Origin: Chryseobacterium sp. JM1
Lineage (GTDB): Bacteria > Bacteroidota > Bacteroidia > Flavobacteriales > Weeksellaceae
Length of the DNA: 64,000 bases
Direction of reading: 5' to 3'
Assembly (NCBI RefSeq): GCF_000737715.1
Contig: NZ_JPRN01000008.1
Location: 166,056 to 230,055, forward strand
The position numbers and the translations under genes are program-made. Within the stretch, counting starts at the first letter, position 1, and every line of letters starts with the position of its first letter. Below, one piece after another: positions 16,315 through 24,547 of this stretch. The notes beneath the pieces were generated by a model. The model searched no databases and was not told the origin of the DNA. It worked only from the letters and a program-made list of their open reading frames with translations.

Positions 16315-18081
16315 TTAGTAATTACCTTTAGCAATATACTGGGCTGCAACTTTTTCAGTTAAAGCCACTACATTAGGATGGTTGGTATATTTTGTAAATC
16401 TTCTCAGGCCTGAAAGCATCATTCTCTGCTCATCACCTTCAGCGAAAGAGATAATTCCTTCTTTAGCGGCTGCGATGACCTTTTCAACAGCTTTGTAAAG
16501 GTTAAGCTGTGCCATTGCTGCTTCTACAGAATCAGGAGAGAAGTGTTTCTCAGCTCTCAGTACAGCAGATTCTGCCATGTAAAGCTGGTTAAGGATCTCA
16601 GATGCATTTAATAATAAGTGTTGTTGCTTTTCGATATCCATCATGAATTTTTGAAGAGCAGCTCCGGAAACCATAAGGAATACTTTCTTAAGGTTAGCGA
16701 TGATTGCTTTTTCTTCACTCATGAATGCTGAATAATCAGGAACATCAAATGAAGGAATTCCAGTTAATTCTTTGCTGATTGCCATTGCCGGAGAAAGCAA
16801 ATCTAATTCTCCTTTCATCGCTCTCTTAATTAACATTCCTACTGCTAATAATCTGTTGATCTCATTGGTTCCTTCATAGATTCTTGCGATTCTTGAATCT
16901 CTCCATGCAGCTTCCATTGGCATATCTTCAGAGAATCCCATTCCTCCGTACACCTGGATTCCTTCGTCAGCAGTATGTTGTGTTAAATCTGAAACAAAAA
17001 CCTTCAGAATAGAAGCTTCTACCGCAAATTCTTCAACTCCTTTCAATTCAGCCTGCTGATGATTCATTCCACCGGCAACCAATTCATTGATTTTATCTTC
17101 AACGTCTTTTGCAGCTCTGTAAGAACCCGCCTCAGCAACGAAAATTCCTGTTGCCATTTCTGCCAGCTTCTTTCTGATCGCTCCGAAAGTTGAAATAGAA
17201 ACGCCAAACTGCTTTCTTTCGTTAGAATACTGAAGAGAGTGGTTTAAGATTCTTCTCTGTCCGTCAAGGTTGGCAGCTGCCAATTTAATTCTTCCTACAT
17301 TCAAAGCATTCAAAGCGATTTTGAAACCGTTGTTTCTTTCGCCTAAAAGGTTCTCAGCAGGAACTTTCATATCATTAAAGAAAACCTGTCTTGTAGAAGA
17401 CGAACGGATTCCCAGTTTATGTTCTTCTTCACCGAAAGTAAGTCCTTCAGTTCCTTCTTTTTCTACGATGAAACCGGTGATGTTTTTATCATCATCAATT
17501 TTAGCAAATACAATGAAGATTTCTGCAAAACCTGCATTGGAGATCCACATTTTCTGTCCGTTGATCACATAATGTTTTCCATCTTCAGAAAGCTTAGCTC
17601 TTGTTTTTCCTGAGTTGGCATCAGAACCTGCATCAGGCTCAGTCAGACAGTATGCTCCGAATTTTGTCCCTGTAGCCAGATCCGGAAGGTATTTTTTCTT
17701 TTGCTCTTCTGTACCATACAATAGGATAGGAAGGGTTCCGATTCCCGTATGTGCTCCATAAGCCGTAGCCAGTGAACCATTCGCTCCTGAACAGTAATCA
17801 CATGCCAGCATGGTATTTACGAAGCCCATTCCAAGACCGCCGTATTCCTCAGGAACAGCCACTCCTAAAAGTCCCATTTCTCCCAACTGACGCATCTTTT
17901 CTTCAGTTAAAGCATAATCTTTTTTCTCAAATCTTTCTTTTTGAGGAATTACTTCTCTGTCGATAAATTCTTTCGCAGAATCACGAAGCATTTTTTGTTC
18001 TTCACTCAGTTCTTCAAGAGTGAAAATATCATTTGCAGGAATTTCCTTGATCAGGAATTCACCTCCTTTTAATGTAGCCAT
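16315..18081 (-). CDS. fadE: Acyl-CoA dehydrogenase
   Basis: The 588-residue flavoprotein carries the FAD/acyl-CoA motif YCLTEPDAGSDAN at 144-156. The segment RIYEGTNEINR at 400-410 contains Glu403, the probable catalytic base. The C-terminal 160 residues form the extra helical domain seen in long-chain and very-long-chain enzymes (VLCAD/FadE type), which explains the length compared with about 380 for short-chain forms. It introduces the trans double bond in acyl-CoA during beta-oxidation and passes electrons to ETF. It is the last gene of the order fadN-fadA-fadE, the same order as the fadNAE operon of Bacillus subtilis. The spacer before it contains a repeat element (18082-18219). Confidence 0.92.
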   Translation of the reverse strand: MATLKGGEFLIKEIPANDIFTLEELSEEQKMLRDSAKEFIDREVIPQKERFEKKDYALTEEKMRQLGEMGLLGVAVPEEYGGLGMGFVNTMLACDYCSGANGSLATAYGAHTGIGTLPILLYGTEEQKKKYLPDLATGTKFGAYCLTEPDAGSDANSGKTRAKLSEDGKHYVINGQKMWISNAGFAEIFIVFAKIDDDKNITGFIVEKEGTEGLTFGEEEHKLGIRSSSTRQVFFNDMKVPAENLLGERNNGFKIALNALNVGRIKLAAANLDGQRRILNHSLQYSNERKQFGVSISTFGAIRKKLAEMATGIFVAEAGSYRAAKDVEDKINELVAGGMNHQQAELKGVEEFAVEASILKVFVSDLTQHTADEGIQVYGGMGFSEDMPMEAAWRDSRIARIYEGTNEINRLLAVGMLIKRAMKGELDLLSPAMAISKELTGIPSFDVPDYSAFMSEEKAIIANLKKVFLMVSGAALQKFMMDIEKQQHLLLNASEILNQLYMAESAVLRAEKHFSPDSVEAAMAQLNLYKAVEKVIAAAKEGIISFAEGDEQRMMLSGLRRFTKYTNHPNVVALTEKVAAQYIAKGNY

Positions 18082-18219
18082 ATGTTTTTTTGTTTATTTA
18101 TTTTTTTGTAAAAAGTATATTGTACAAAGTAAAAAGTATAACATATACTGTACTTTTTCTTTGCAATATCAGCTGTACGTCTTTAATACTTTATACATTG
18201 TACTGCCGACATTATACAA
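18082..18219. repeat. Intercistronic repeat element between fadA and fadE
   Basis: The left part (TGTAAAAAGTATATTGTAC, then related copies to 18160) and the right part (TACTTTATACATTGTAC, CCGACATTATACAA, to 18219) match the two ends of the spacer between fadN and fadA. This copy contains no gene, whereas the other copy holds the S23 gene. The ends are roughly inverted relative to each other. Confidence 0.6.
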
Positions 18220-19398
18220 TTAAAGAAGTTCGAAGATACTTGCCGCTCCCTGTCCCGTACCTACACACATAGAAACCATTCCGTACTTGTTGCCGCGTCT
18301 TCTCATTTCGTCAAGAAGCTGAACGGTTAATTTGGTTCCTGTACATCCAAGCGGGTGGCCAAGAGCGATGGCACCTCCGTTGACGTTAAGGATATCAGGG
18401 TTTAGTCCTAATTCCTTTTTGATCGCCACAGACTGTGATGCAAAGGCTTCGTTCAATTCAATTAATTCAATATCTTTTAATTCAAGACCGGCTTGTTTTA
18501 AAGCTTTTGGAATTGCATAAATCGGTCCCATACCCATAATTCTAGGTTCAAGACCTGCAGCAGCATAAGCTACCAATCTTGCTTCCGGCTCAAGACCTAA
18601 TTCTTTTACCATTTCTTCACTCATCACCATGACAAAGGCGGCTCCGTCACTCATCTGAGAAGAATTTCCGGCTGTTACACTTCCTCCGTTGGCGAACACA
18701 GGTCTCAGTTTAGCAAGACCTTCCAGAGAAGTGTCTTTTCTAGGACCTTCATCTACAGAGAAGTCAAACTTTTTGGACTGCATTTTCTGGTTGTCATCCA
18801 GGAAATTATATTCTACAGGAATCGAAACGATCTGACTGGCAAATTTTCCTTCAGCATTCGCTTTTAAAGCTTTCATATGCGATTCAAAGGCAAACTGATC
18901 CTGTTCTTCTCTTGTAATATTATACTGTTTGGCTACTTCTTCAGCGGTGTAACCCATTCCCCAGTAATAATCAGGGTTTGTTTTTGCGATATCCGTTTCC
19001 GGAACCGGCTTGTAACCACCCATCGGGATATAAGACATAGATTCTGTACCTCCTGCGATGATACAGTCTGCCATTCCAGCCTGGATTTTTGCAGAAGCAA
19101 TAGCAATCGCTTCACTTCCTGATGCGCAGTATCTGTTTACAGTAACCCCGGGAACTTTATCGGTATTCAATCCCATTAAAGAAATCAGACGGGCTACATT
19201 CAGTCCCTGTTCTGCTTCCGGCATTGCGTTTCCTACGATAAGGTCGTCAATTCTGTTTTTATCTAATTGTGGTAGCTCAGCCATTAATTTTTCAATAACT
19301 GTAGCGGCCATCACGTCGGGTCTTGTGAATCTTAAACTTCCTTTTGGAGCTTTTCCTACGGCAGTTCTGAAACCCTTTACTATATATGCTTGTTTCAT
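18220..19398 (-). CDS. fadA: Acetyl-CoA C-acyltransferase (thiolase)
   Basis: At 392 residues it matches the thiolase family. The nucleophile is Cys91 in NRYCASGSEAI, and the other catalytic residues are His348 in GHPLGCTG and Cys378 in CVGTGQG. The segment NGGAIALGHPLG is intact. It cleaves 3-ketoacyl-CoA with CoA to acetyl-CoA and a shortened acyl-CoA, the last step of each beta-oxidation round. Position between the multifunctional FadN-type gene and fadE supports a degradative role over a biosynthetic one (such as AtoB). Repeat-rich spacers flank it on both sides. Confidence 0.94.
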   Translation of the reverse strand: MKQAYIVKGFRTAVGKAPKGSLRFTRPDVMAATVIEKLMAELPQLDKNRIDDLIVGNAMPEAEQGLNVARLISLMGLNTDKVPGVTVNRYCASGSEAIAIASAKIQAGMADCIIAGGTESMSYIPMGGYKPVPETDIAKTNPDYYWGMGYTAEEVAKQYNITREEQDQFAFESHMKALKANAEGKFASQIVSIPVEYNFLDDNQKMQSKKFDFSVDEGPRKDTSLEGLAKLRPVFANGGSVTAGNSSQMSDGAAFVMVMSEEMVKELGLEPEARLVAYAAAGLEPRIMGMGPIYAIPKALKQAGLELKDIELIELNEAFASQSVAIKKELGLNPDILNVNGGAIALGHPLGCTGTKLTVQLLDEMRRRGNKYGMVSMCVGTGQGAASIFELL

Positions 19399-19443
19399 TT
19401 TATGTAAAATGTATTATGTACAATGTAAAATGTACAGTGTACG
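19399..19443. repeat. Left arm of the repeat element around the S23 gene
   Basis: Several overlapping copies of TGTAAAATGTA / ATGTACAATGTAAAATG lie between fadA and the S23 stop codon. They resemble the left part of the fadA-fadE spacer (18110-18165). Confidence 0.6.
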
Positions 19444-19797
19444 TTATTTAGAATAATTTTGTTTTAATCTAATTATCATATTTTGAATATGTCTGATATC
19501 GGTTATGAGTAGTTCAAAATCACTTTTATTAATGAATTCCAAATCATTAGCAATTATAATTTGGGTTTCAAATTCAAAAGAAGAACCTAATGCAATGTTT
19601 AAAAACTGACAGAACTGAGGATTGGTATCTCTTCCGGCACCTTCAGCAATATTAGAAGGAATTGAATAAAGACTTCTTCTTGACTGAGATGTCAAGCCAA
19701 ATAATTCATCCTTAGGGAAGTTTTTAGACATTATATAATATTGTTTACACAATAAAATTGATTTTTTCCAAACCTCCAGTTCTCTAAAATTGTGCAT
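19444..19797 (-). CDS. Four-helix-bundle protein (23S rRNA intervening-sequence family)
   Basis: The start at 19797 gives MHNFRELEVWKKS, the usual opening of the S23/IVP family, and 117 residues; an upstream ATG at 19821 would add eight residues made from repeat sequence. The core SQSRRSLYSIPSNIAEGAGR is the family signature. These proteins are known from 23S rRNA intervening sequences and also occur as free genes; they form four-helix-bundle pentamers, and their function is not established. The gene sits inside the beta-oxidation operon, in the same direction, with repeats on both sides. It has no plausible part in fatty acid metabolism, so I infer it is a passenger of a repeat element. Confidence 0.88.
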   Translation of the reverse strand: MHNFRELEVWKKSILLCKQYYIMSKNFPKDELFGLTSQSRRSLYSIPSNIAEGAGRDTNPQFCQFLNIALGSSFEFETQIIIANDLEFINKSDFELLITDIRHIQNMIIRLKQNYSK

Positions 19798-19836
19798 GTC
19801 AATACTTTTTACATTATACAACCGACATTGTACAAA
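19798..19836. repeat. Right arm of the repeat element around the S23 gene
   Basis: TACTTTTTACATTATAC followed by ACCGACATTGTACAA nearly repeats the right end of the fadA-fadE spacer (18188-18219). It directly precedes the fadN stop codon at 19837. Confidence 0.6.
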
Positions 19837-22230
19837 TTAATTCCTTAGCGGTTTCCCATTCTGCAACATATACTGAATTCTCTCCAAAGTTTTTCTTTCC
19901 CCACAAAGTTGAAGGAAGGTTTCTCTTTCAAGATTCAATAGGTATTGTTCGGTAACTACGGTTGGTTCAGAAAGATTTCCACCGACCATTACGTTGGCTA
20001 GTTTGTCAGCAATTTTCTTGTCGTGTGCAGAGATGAAGTTTCCGGTAAGCATCTGGTCTGTTCCTACGTAGAACATTCCTAAGGCGTCTTTTCCTAACAC
20101 TTTTACTCTTTGCTCGATAGGCTGTGTATAACCCTGTTCGGCCAATAGTTTTGCTACTTTTTTAGCTTCAGCGATCTGTCTGTTTTTGCTTACGGATACA
20201 ATATCTTTTCCTTTTTCAAGAATTCCCATATCGTAGGCTTCATAAGCGGAAGTCGCTACTTTACCCATGGCGATATTCATGAATGCTTCACGAAGTCTGT
20301 TGTTTTTAACGTCATCGCTGTGGAATTCTCTGGAAGTTCTTAACGTAAGTTCTTTGGTACCACCACCGCCAGGAATTACCCCAACTCCGGTTTCTACCAG
20401 TCCGATGTAAGTTTCTGCTGCTGCAACCACTCTGTCTGCGTGCATCGTCATTTCGCAACCACCACCAAGCGTCATTCCGTGAGGAGCAACCACTACAGGA
20501 ATAGAAGAGTAACGTACTCTCATCATGGATTTCTGGAAATAAGCGATCGCCATATTCAGATCATCCCAATCCTGTTCGATAGCCATCATCAGGATCATGG
20601 CAAGGTTGGCGCCTACAGAGAAATTAGTTCCCTGGTTTCCAACTACCAATCCGTCGTATTCTTTTTCTGCTAAATCGATAGCTCTGTTTAATCCGTCAAG
20701 AACTTCGCCTCCGAGAGAATTCATTTTTGAGCGGATCTCAAAGTTGATGATACCATCACCAAGATATTCGATTGCTGCCCCTGAATTGCTCCAAAGTGTT
20801 TTGTTCTTTCTGATATTGTCTAAGATAATAAAGGCATCCTGACCAGGAATTTTGTTGTACTCTCCTGAATTTTTGTCAACAAAGATACTTTGACCTTCAT
20901 CGTTTACTTTATAGAAAGCTTCTACATTTTTTACCCAGTCTGAAACTTCATAACCAGCATCTTTAGCTAATTCAATACCTTTTTGAACACCTACTGCATC
21001 CCAGATTTCAAACGGTCCGTTTTCCCATCCGAAACCTGCTCTCATCGCGTCGTCTATTTTGTAAACTTCGTCTGAGATTTCAGGAACTTTATGAGAAACG
21101 TAAGCGAATAGAGCCCCTAAAGATTTTCTGTATAATTCGCCGGCTTTATCTTTTCCACCAATTAAAACTTTAAATCTGTCAATTGGCTTGTCTATATTTT
21201 TCGTTAATTCTAACGTTGGGAAAGAAGATTTCCCCTGAAGTTCATATTCTAATGTATCAAGGTTTAATCCGTGGATTTCAGATTTTCCTTCTGCATTTTT
21301 TACTTTTTTGTAGAAACCTTGCTCAGTCTTAGAACCTAACCACTTATTATCCATCATTTTCTGGATATAGCCTGGAAGGGCAAAAACGTCATTAAAGTTA
21401 TTGGCTTCAGCACCGCTCTGACGAACGCCGTTAGCTACCATAACCAAGGTATCAAGACCTACCACATCAGCCGTTCTGAATGTTGCTGATTTTGGACGTC
21501 CAATGACAGGACCGGTTAATTTATCAACTTCAGAAACTGTCAGTCCTAATTTCTGTACGTTGTGAAGTAAATCCATCATGGAGAATACCCCGATTCTATT
21601 GGCGATAAACGCTGGAGTATCTTTGGCTAAAACGGTAGTTTTCCCTAAGAATTTTGCTCCGTAGTTCATGTAGAAGTCAACCACTTCCGGAAGGGTTTCC
21701 GGGGTAGGAATGATCTCTAAAAGAGGAAGGTATCTTACCGGGTTGAAGAAATGCGTTCCCGCAAAGTATTGTTTGAAATCATCGCTTCTTCCCTCAATTA
21801 GAAAATGAATAGGAATTCCTGATGTATTAGAAGAAATTAATGTTCCCGGTTTTCTGAACTGTTCAATTTTTTCATAAACAGATTTCTTGATATCAAGTCT
21901 TTCAACGACTACTTCAATGATCCAGTCTGTGTTTTTGATCTTCTGAAGATCATCATCGAAGTTTCCTACCTTAATCCTATCTGCAAATTTTGGAGAATAG
22001 AGAAGGGCAGGACTTGCTTTTTTCAGTTTTTCAAAGTTTTCAGAAGCAATTCTGTTTCTTACCACTTTGTCATCTTTGGTCAAACCTTTTTTCTGCTCAG
22101 CTTCTGTCAGTTCAAAAGGAACGATATCTAAAAGGGACACTTCCACGCCTATGTTGGCGAAATGTGCCGCAATACCGCTACCCATAATTCCTGAACCAAG
22201 AACCGTTACATGTTTGATTCTTCTTTTCAT
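19837..22230 (-). CDS. fadN: 3-hydroxyacyl-CoA dehydrogenase / enoyl-CoA hydratase, fused
   Basis: I chose the start at 22230, which places the NAD-binding motif GSGIMG at residues 12-17; an ATG at 22260 adds a tail without family features. The first 480 residues hold the hydroxyacyl-CoA dehydrogenase domains (THFFNPVRYLPLLEIIP, then two C-terminal helical units). The last 300 hold a crotonase fold with HGMTLGGGCEM and ETGVGVIPGGGG, which provide the oxyanion hole and the two catalytic glutamates. Dehydrogenase before hydratase is the FadN order, opposite to FadB/FadJ. It catalyses hydration and oxidation of enoyl-CoA. It is the first enzyme gene after the marR gene, 56 bases downstream, so it is probably part of the same operon. 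Confidence 0.92.
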   Translation of the reverse strand: MKRRIKHVTVLGSGIMGSGIAAHFANIGVEVSLLDIVPFELTEAEQKKGLTKDDKVVRNRIASENFEKLKKASPALLYSPKFADRIKVGNFDDDLQKIKNTDWIIEVVVERLDIKKSVYEKIEQFRKPGTLISSNTSGIPIHFLIEGRSDDFKQYFAGTHFFNPVRYLPLLEIIPTPETLPEVVDFYMNYGAKFLGKTTVLAKDTPAFIANRIGVFSMMDLLHNVQKLGLTVSEVDKLTGPVIGRPKSATFRTADVVGLDTLVMVANGVRQSGAEANNFNDVFALPGYIQKMMDNKWLGSKTEQGFYKKVKNAEGKSEIHGLNLDTLEYELQGKSSFPTLELTKNIDKPIDRFKVLIGGKDKAGELYRKSLGALFAYVSHKVPEISDEVYKIDDAMRAGFGWENGPFEIWDAVGVQKGIELAKDAGYEVSDWVKNVEAFYKVNDEGQSIFVDKNSGEYNKIPGQDAFIILDNIRKNKTLWSNSGAAIEYLGDGIINFEIRSKMNSLGGEVLDGLNRAIDLAEKEYDGLVVGNQGTNFSVGANLAMILMMAIEQDWDDLNMAIAYFQKSMMRVRYSSIPVVVAPHGMTLGGGCEMTMHADRVVAAAETYIGLVETGVGVIPGGGGTKELTLRTSREFHSDDVKNNRLREAFMNIAMGKVATSAYEAYDMGILEKGKDIVSVSKNRQIAEAKKVAKLLAEQGYTQPIEQRVKVLGKDALGMFYVGTDQMLTGNFISAHDKKIADKLANVMVGGNLSEPTVVTEQYLLNLERETFLQLCGERKTLERIQYMLQNGKPLRN

Positions 22231-22286
22231 ATGTAAATTTTTATTATTTGCTAAAACCATAGGTTACCATATGGATTTCCTACAAT

Positions 22287-22742
22287 TTATTTTCTGTTAT
22301 TTAATAATTCGTTTGCAATTTTCATGATTTCGGACATGACCTCCTTGAACGTTTCAATTTTCTCGGGAGCGATCTTCTCCATCACCTTTTTGTTAAAATT
22401 GACGACCACTTCTTTTGACATATTCCTTGAATTCAGACCTTTATCTGTAAGTTTAATGATCACTTCCCTTTTATCGGCAGTGGTTTTTTCCTTATAGATG
22501 TATCCGTTATCTTCAAGAAGTTTAATTATTCTTGTCAGAGAGGTGGGCTCGATCGCCATTTTAGGACCTAAGTTGGTACTTCGGGTGCCTTCTTTGGGAT
22601 CAATTTTAAGAAGAGTGAGGGCCTGTACAGCGGTAGAATCATGCTCTTGAGCAAGTTCTGTGTACATTTTAGAAACAGCCAGCCAGGTCTGTTTTAAAAC
22701 TAAATCTACGTTTTCTATTTTTTCTTTATTATTATCCATCAT
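22287..22742 (-). CDS. MarR-family transcription regulator of the fad operon
   Basis: The 151-residue protein has the MarR winged-helix core. The recognition region is PTSLTRIIKLLEDNGYIYKE and the wing is DKREVIIKLTDKG. The N- and C-terminal helices form the dimer. Upstream are two copies of the 20-base palindrome around TATGCATGCATA (22776-22795 and 22859-22878); the nearer one overlaps the promoter. Autoregulation and control of the fadN-fadA-fadE genes that follow on the same transcript are therefore likely. In other bacteria acyl-CoA-responsive regulators (FadR) control these genes, so a lipid ligand is possible but not shown. Confidence 0.85.
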   Translation of the reverse strand: MMDNNKEKIENVDLVLKQTWLAVSKMYTELAQEHDSTAVQALTLLKIDPKEGTRSTNLGPKMAIEPTSLTRIIKLLEDNGYIYKEKTTADKREVIIKLTDKGLNSRNMSKEVVVNFNKKVMEKIAPEKIETFKEVMSEIMKIANELLNNRK

Positions 22743-22763
22743 TTATGTACGAATGGTGTTACC

Positions 22764-22771
22764 CAAATTTA
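22764..22771 (-). promoter_or_regulatory. -7 element for the marR-fad operon
   Basis: CAAATTTA on the plus strand is TAAATTTG on the minus strand, a full match to the Bacteroidota -7 box, 22 bases before the marR start. No clear TTG lies in the -33 region, which is covered by operator copy 1. Confidence 0.5.
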
Positions 22772-22775
22772 GTAA

Positions 22776-22795
22776 ATATTATGCATGCATAGTAT
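22776..22795. promoter_or_regulatory. MarR operator, copy 1
   Basis: ATATTATGCATGCATAGTAT is a near-perfect 20-base palindrome with one mismatched pair. It lies just upstream of the -7 box and covers the -33 region, so a bound repressor would block RNA polymerase. Confidence 0.65.
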
Positions 22796-22858
22796 TTATT
22801 AACGTTAAATTTTGTTAATAAGCTGATGTTAAACGAGTTAAATTGTATGATTAGCATA

Positions 22859-22878
22859 ATACTATGCATGCATAGTAT
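22859..22878. promoter_or_regulatory. MarR operator, copy 2
   Basis: ATACTATGCATGCATAGTAT is a perfect 20-base palindrome, 83 bases from copy 1 measured start to start. That is close to eight helical turns, so binding on the same DNA face and looping are possible. Confidence 0.65.
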
Positions 22879-22904
22879 GTGAAATATTTAACAGAAATGT
22901 AGTA

Positions 22905-23828
22905 TTAATGAATGTTTTTAACGGAATCAACTATTTCTTCGAAAGATTCACATTGTTGTTTGGAGGTGTTGGTAAGAATATCCCAAAAACCGTTCCTGTA
23001 CTCAAAATGTAGGGCAGAAAGGTCTTTTTCGAAATTTTTCTGCAGCAGAGAATAGAGCATTTCTTTGTGAACCTGCGGAGCCTGAATGGAAGGCGGAACA
23101 AAATTATCATTCACCTGGAATAAGGATACATTGGTCAGTTCATCATGCTGAAGTAATACGTCTTCTACAAGCCCGGTGAAAAGCTGATTATCCTTTACAT
23201 ACCAGATTTTGTCTGCAAACTCTTTGGCCAGTCTCCAGTCGTGGGAAGAAAATAAAATAATTTTGTTTTGTTCTTTAGCCAGTCTGCGAAGCGTTTTTAA
23301 GATGATAAGCTTGTTTTTCTCATCCAGATGCGTCGTAGGCTCATCCAGGATAATAACCGGCGAATTTTGGGTAATGGCACGTCCTATAAATGCCTTCTGC
23401 AGATTTCCATCTGATAGATTTTTAAGAAGAGTATGTTTATACTGTCTGAGATCCAGCTCATCGATGATATCGGAAACTTCTTCTCTGTCTTCTTTCTTAA
23501 GTTCAAAATAAAAAGGATAGTAAATATATTTCCCCAATGAAATGAGGTCTTCAACGGTGTAATGCTGCGGAACATTGGATTTAGAGAAAACAACGGCAAT
23601 ATTTTCAGCAATTTCTTTAACAGAAAGATCTTTTATATTTTTGTGATGAATTAAAATTTCTCCGCTTAAGAGGGAAATCTGATGCAAAATAGATTTGATT
23701 AGCGTAGTTTTTCCTACACCGTTATTTCCAATCAGAAGGCATACGTCGCCCAGTTTCAGATCTGCCTGAGCATTTGAAATTAAGGTTTTGTCGTAGCCTA
23801 TATTGGCTTGTCTGATTTCCAGGTGCAT
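22905..23828 (-). CDS. ABC transporter ATP-binding protein, iron/siderophore/heme type
   Basis: I prefer the start at 23828 (MHLEIRQANIGYD), with the earlier ATG at 23855 adding nine unusual residues. Motifs in order are Walker A GNNGVGKTT, signature-like LSDGNLQKAFIGRA, Walker B VIILDEPT and the H-loop SSHD. The signature is LSDGN rather than LSGGQ, a variant also seen in FecE/HmuV-type proteins. About 60 residues at the C-terminus are extra and end in a segment with a Trp-Asp pair; their role is unknown. It probably powers the FecCD permease at 24856-25827, although a repeat cluster and a GxxExxY gene lie between. No binding-protein gene is nearby. Confidence 0.85.
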   Translation of the reverse strand: MHLEIRQANIGYDKTLISNAQADLKLGDVCLLIGNNGVGKTTLIKSILHQISLLSGEILIHHKNIKDLSVKEIAENIAVVFSKSNVPQHYTVEDLISLGKYIYYPFYFELKKEDREEVSDIIDELDLRQYKHTLLKNLSDGNLQKAFIGRAITQNSPVIILDEPTTHLDEKNKLIILKTLRRLAKEQNKIILFSSHDWRLAKEFADKIWYVKDNQLFTGLVEDVLLQHDELTNVSLFQVNDNFVPPSIQAPQVHKEMLYSLLQKNFEKDLSALHFEYRNGFWDILTNTSKQQCESFEEIVDSVKNIH

Positions 23829-23855
23829 GGGATTGTTGGGTAATCGCAAAGACAC

Positions 23856-23926
23856 AATTTTTTCACAAAAATAATGTTTTTAAGGCGCAAAGAATTCGAT
23901 TCCGTCAAGTTTTTATGCTGTTAAAA
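23856..23926. repeat. Repeat fragment left of the GxxExxY gene
   Basis: CGCAAAGACACAA, TTTTTTCACAAAAATAATG and TTAAGGCGCAA (23880-23890) match parts of the 172-base repeat at 24331-24719 in the same order and direction, but the rest of the unit is missing. Confidence 0.55.
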
Positions 23927-24304
23927 TTATAAGTGATTGACAATTCTGGTTACTCCGTTTTTAAAAACATCAGATTGAAAGTTTAATAAAAGACCTAATT
24001 TACAGTTTGTCATTTTTAAATAGGTCAAAAGCTGTGCTTTATGAATTGAGTTAATGTATTCTACCGTTTTTATTTCTAATATTAATTTATTTTCAATTAT
24101 CATATCTAATCTGAAGGCATTCTCAATTTTTAGGTCTTCATAGATAATTGGAAATAATTTTTGTCTTTCGATTAATAAGCCCGTCTTTGAAAGCTCATAG
24201 AACAGGCATTCTTCGTAAACATGTTCAAATAATCCGGCGCCTAGCTTTTTGTGAATCTTTAAGCCTGCATCAAAAACTACTTTTGACAATTCATTTTCTG
24301 TCAT
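23927..24304 (-). CDS. GxxExxY family protein, PD-(D/E)xK nuclease-like
   Basis: The 125-residue protein has the name-giving motif G24-L-F-E27-H-V-Y30 and a nuclease-like core with RLD at residues 65-67 and LEIK at 76-79 (Asp67, Glu77, Lys79), as in PD-(D/E)xK enzymes. Nuclease activity is predicted for the family but not proven as far as I know. It lies between an ABC ATPase gene and its likely permease gene, in the same direction, with fragments of one repeat family on both sides. It has no clear link to transport, so I infer that it entered the operon as a passenger with the repeats. Confidence 0.85.
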   Translation of the reverse strand: MTENELSKVVFDAGLKIHKKLGAGLFEHVYEECLFYELSKTGLLIERQKLFPIIYEDLKIENAFRLDMIIENKLILEIKTVEYINSIHKAQLLTYLKMTNCKLGLLLNFQSDVFKNGVTRIVNHL

Positions 24305-24330
24305 TGTGTTTGTATTTCTGTGAATTTACG

Positions 24331-24502
24331 AATTTGTTGGTTTTTCACAAAGACGCAAGGTTTTTCCAAAAATGAGCATATTTTAAGGCGCAAGAAAATC
24401 AGAGATTTTCAGCAAGTACACAGTTGTAGAGTGTGCGGTTTACAATTTTATCGGAGATAAAATCCTGGCACTTTAAAGCATAATCCTTACAAACTTCTTT
24501 GC
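24331..24502. repeat. 172-base dispersed repeat, copy 1
   Basis: It is collinear with 24548-24719 at a constant offset of 217 bases and differs at few positions. The inner element starts with TTAAGGCGCAA (24383-24393); its right counterpart is damaged in this copy (CCTGGCACTTTAAAG). Two internal palindromes are present: GAAAATCAGAGATTTTC and ATTTTATCGGAGATAAAAT. Confidence 0.9.
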
Positions 24503-24547
24503 TGAATTTCTATTACTCAACCAATCAAATGTTTTTGTTAAGTTACA

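Noticed and set aside
19837..22230. Reading the fused beta-oxidation enzyme as FadB or FadJ.
   Set aside because: The dehydrogenase part comes before the hydratase part, the reverse of FadB/FadJ, and the gene order matches fadN-fadA-fadE.
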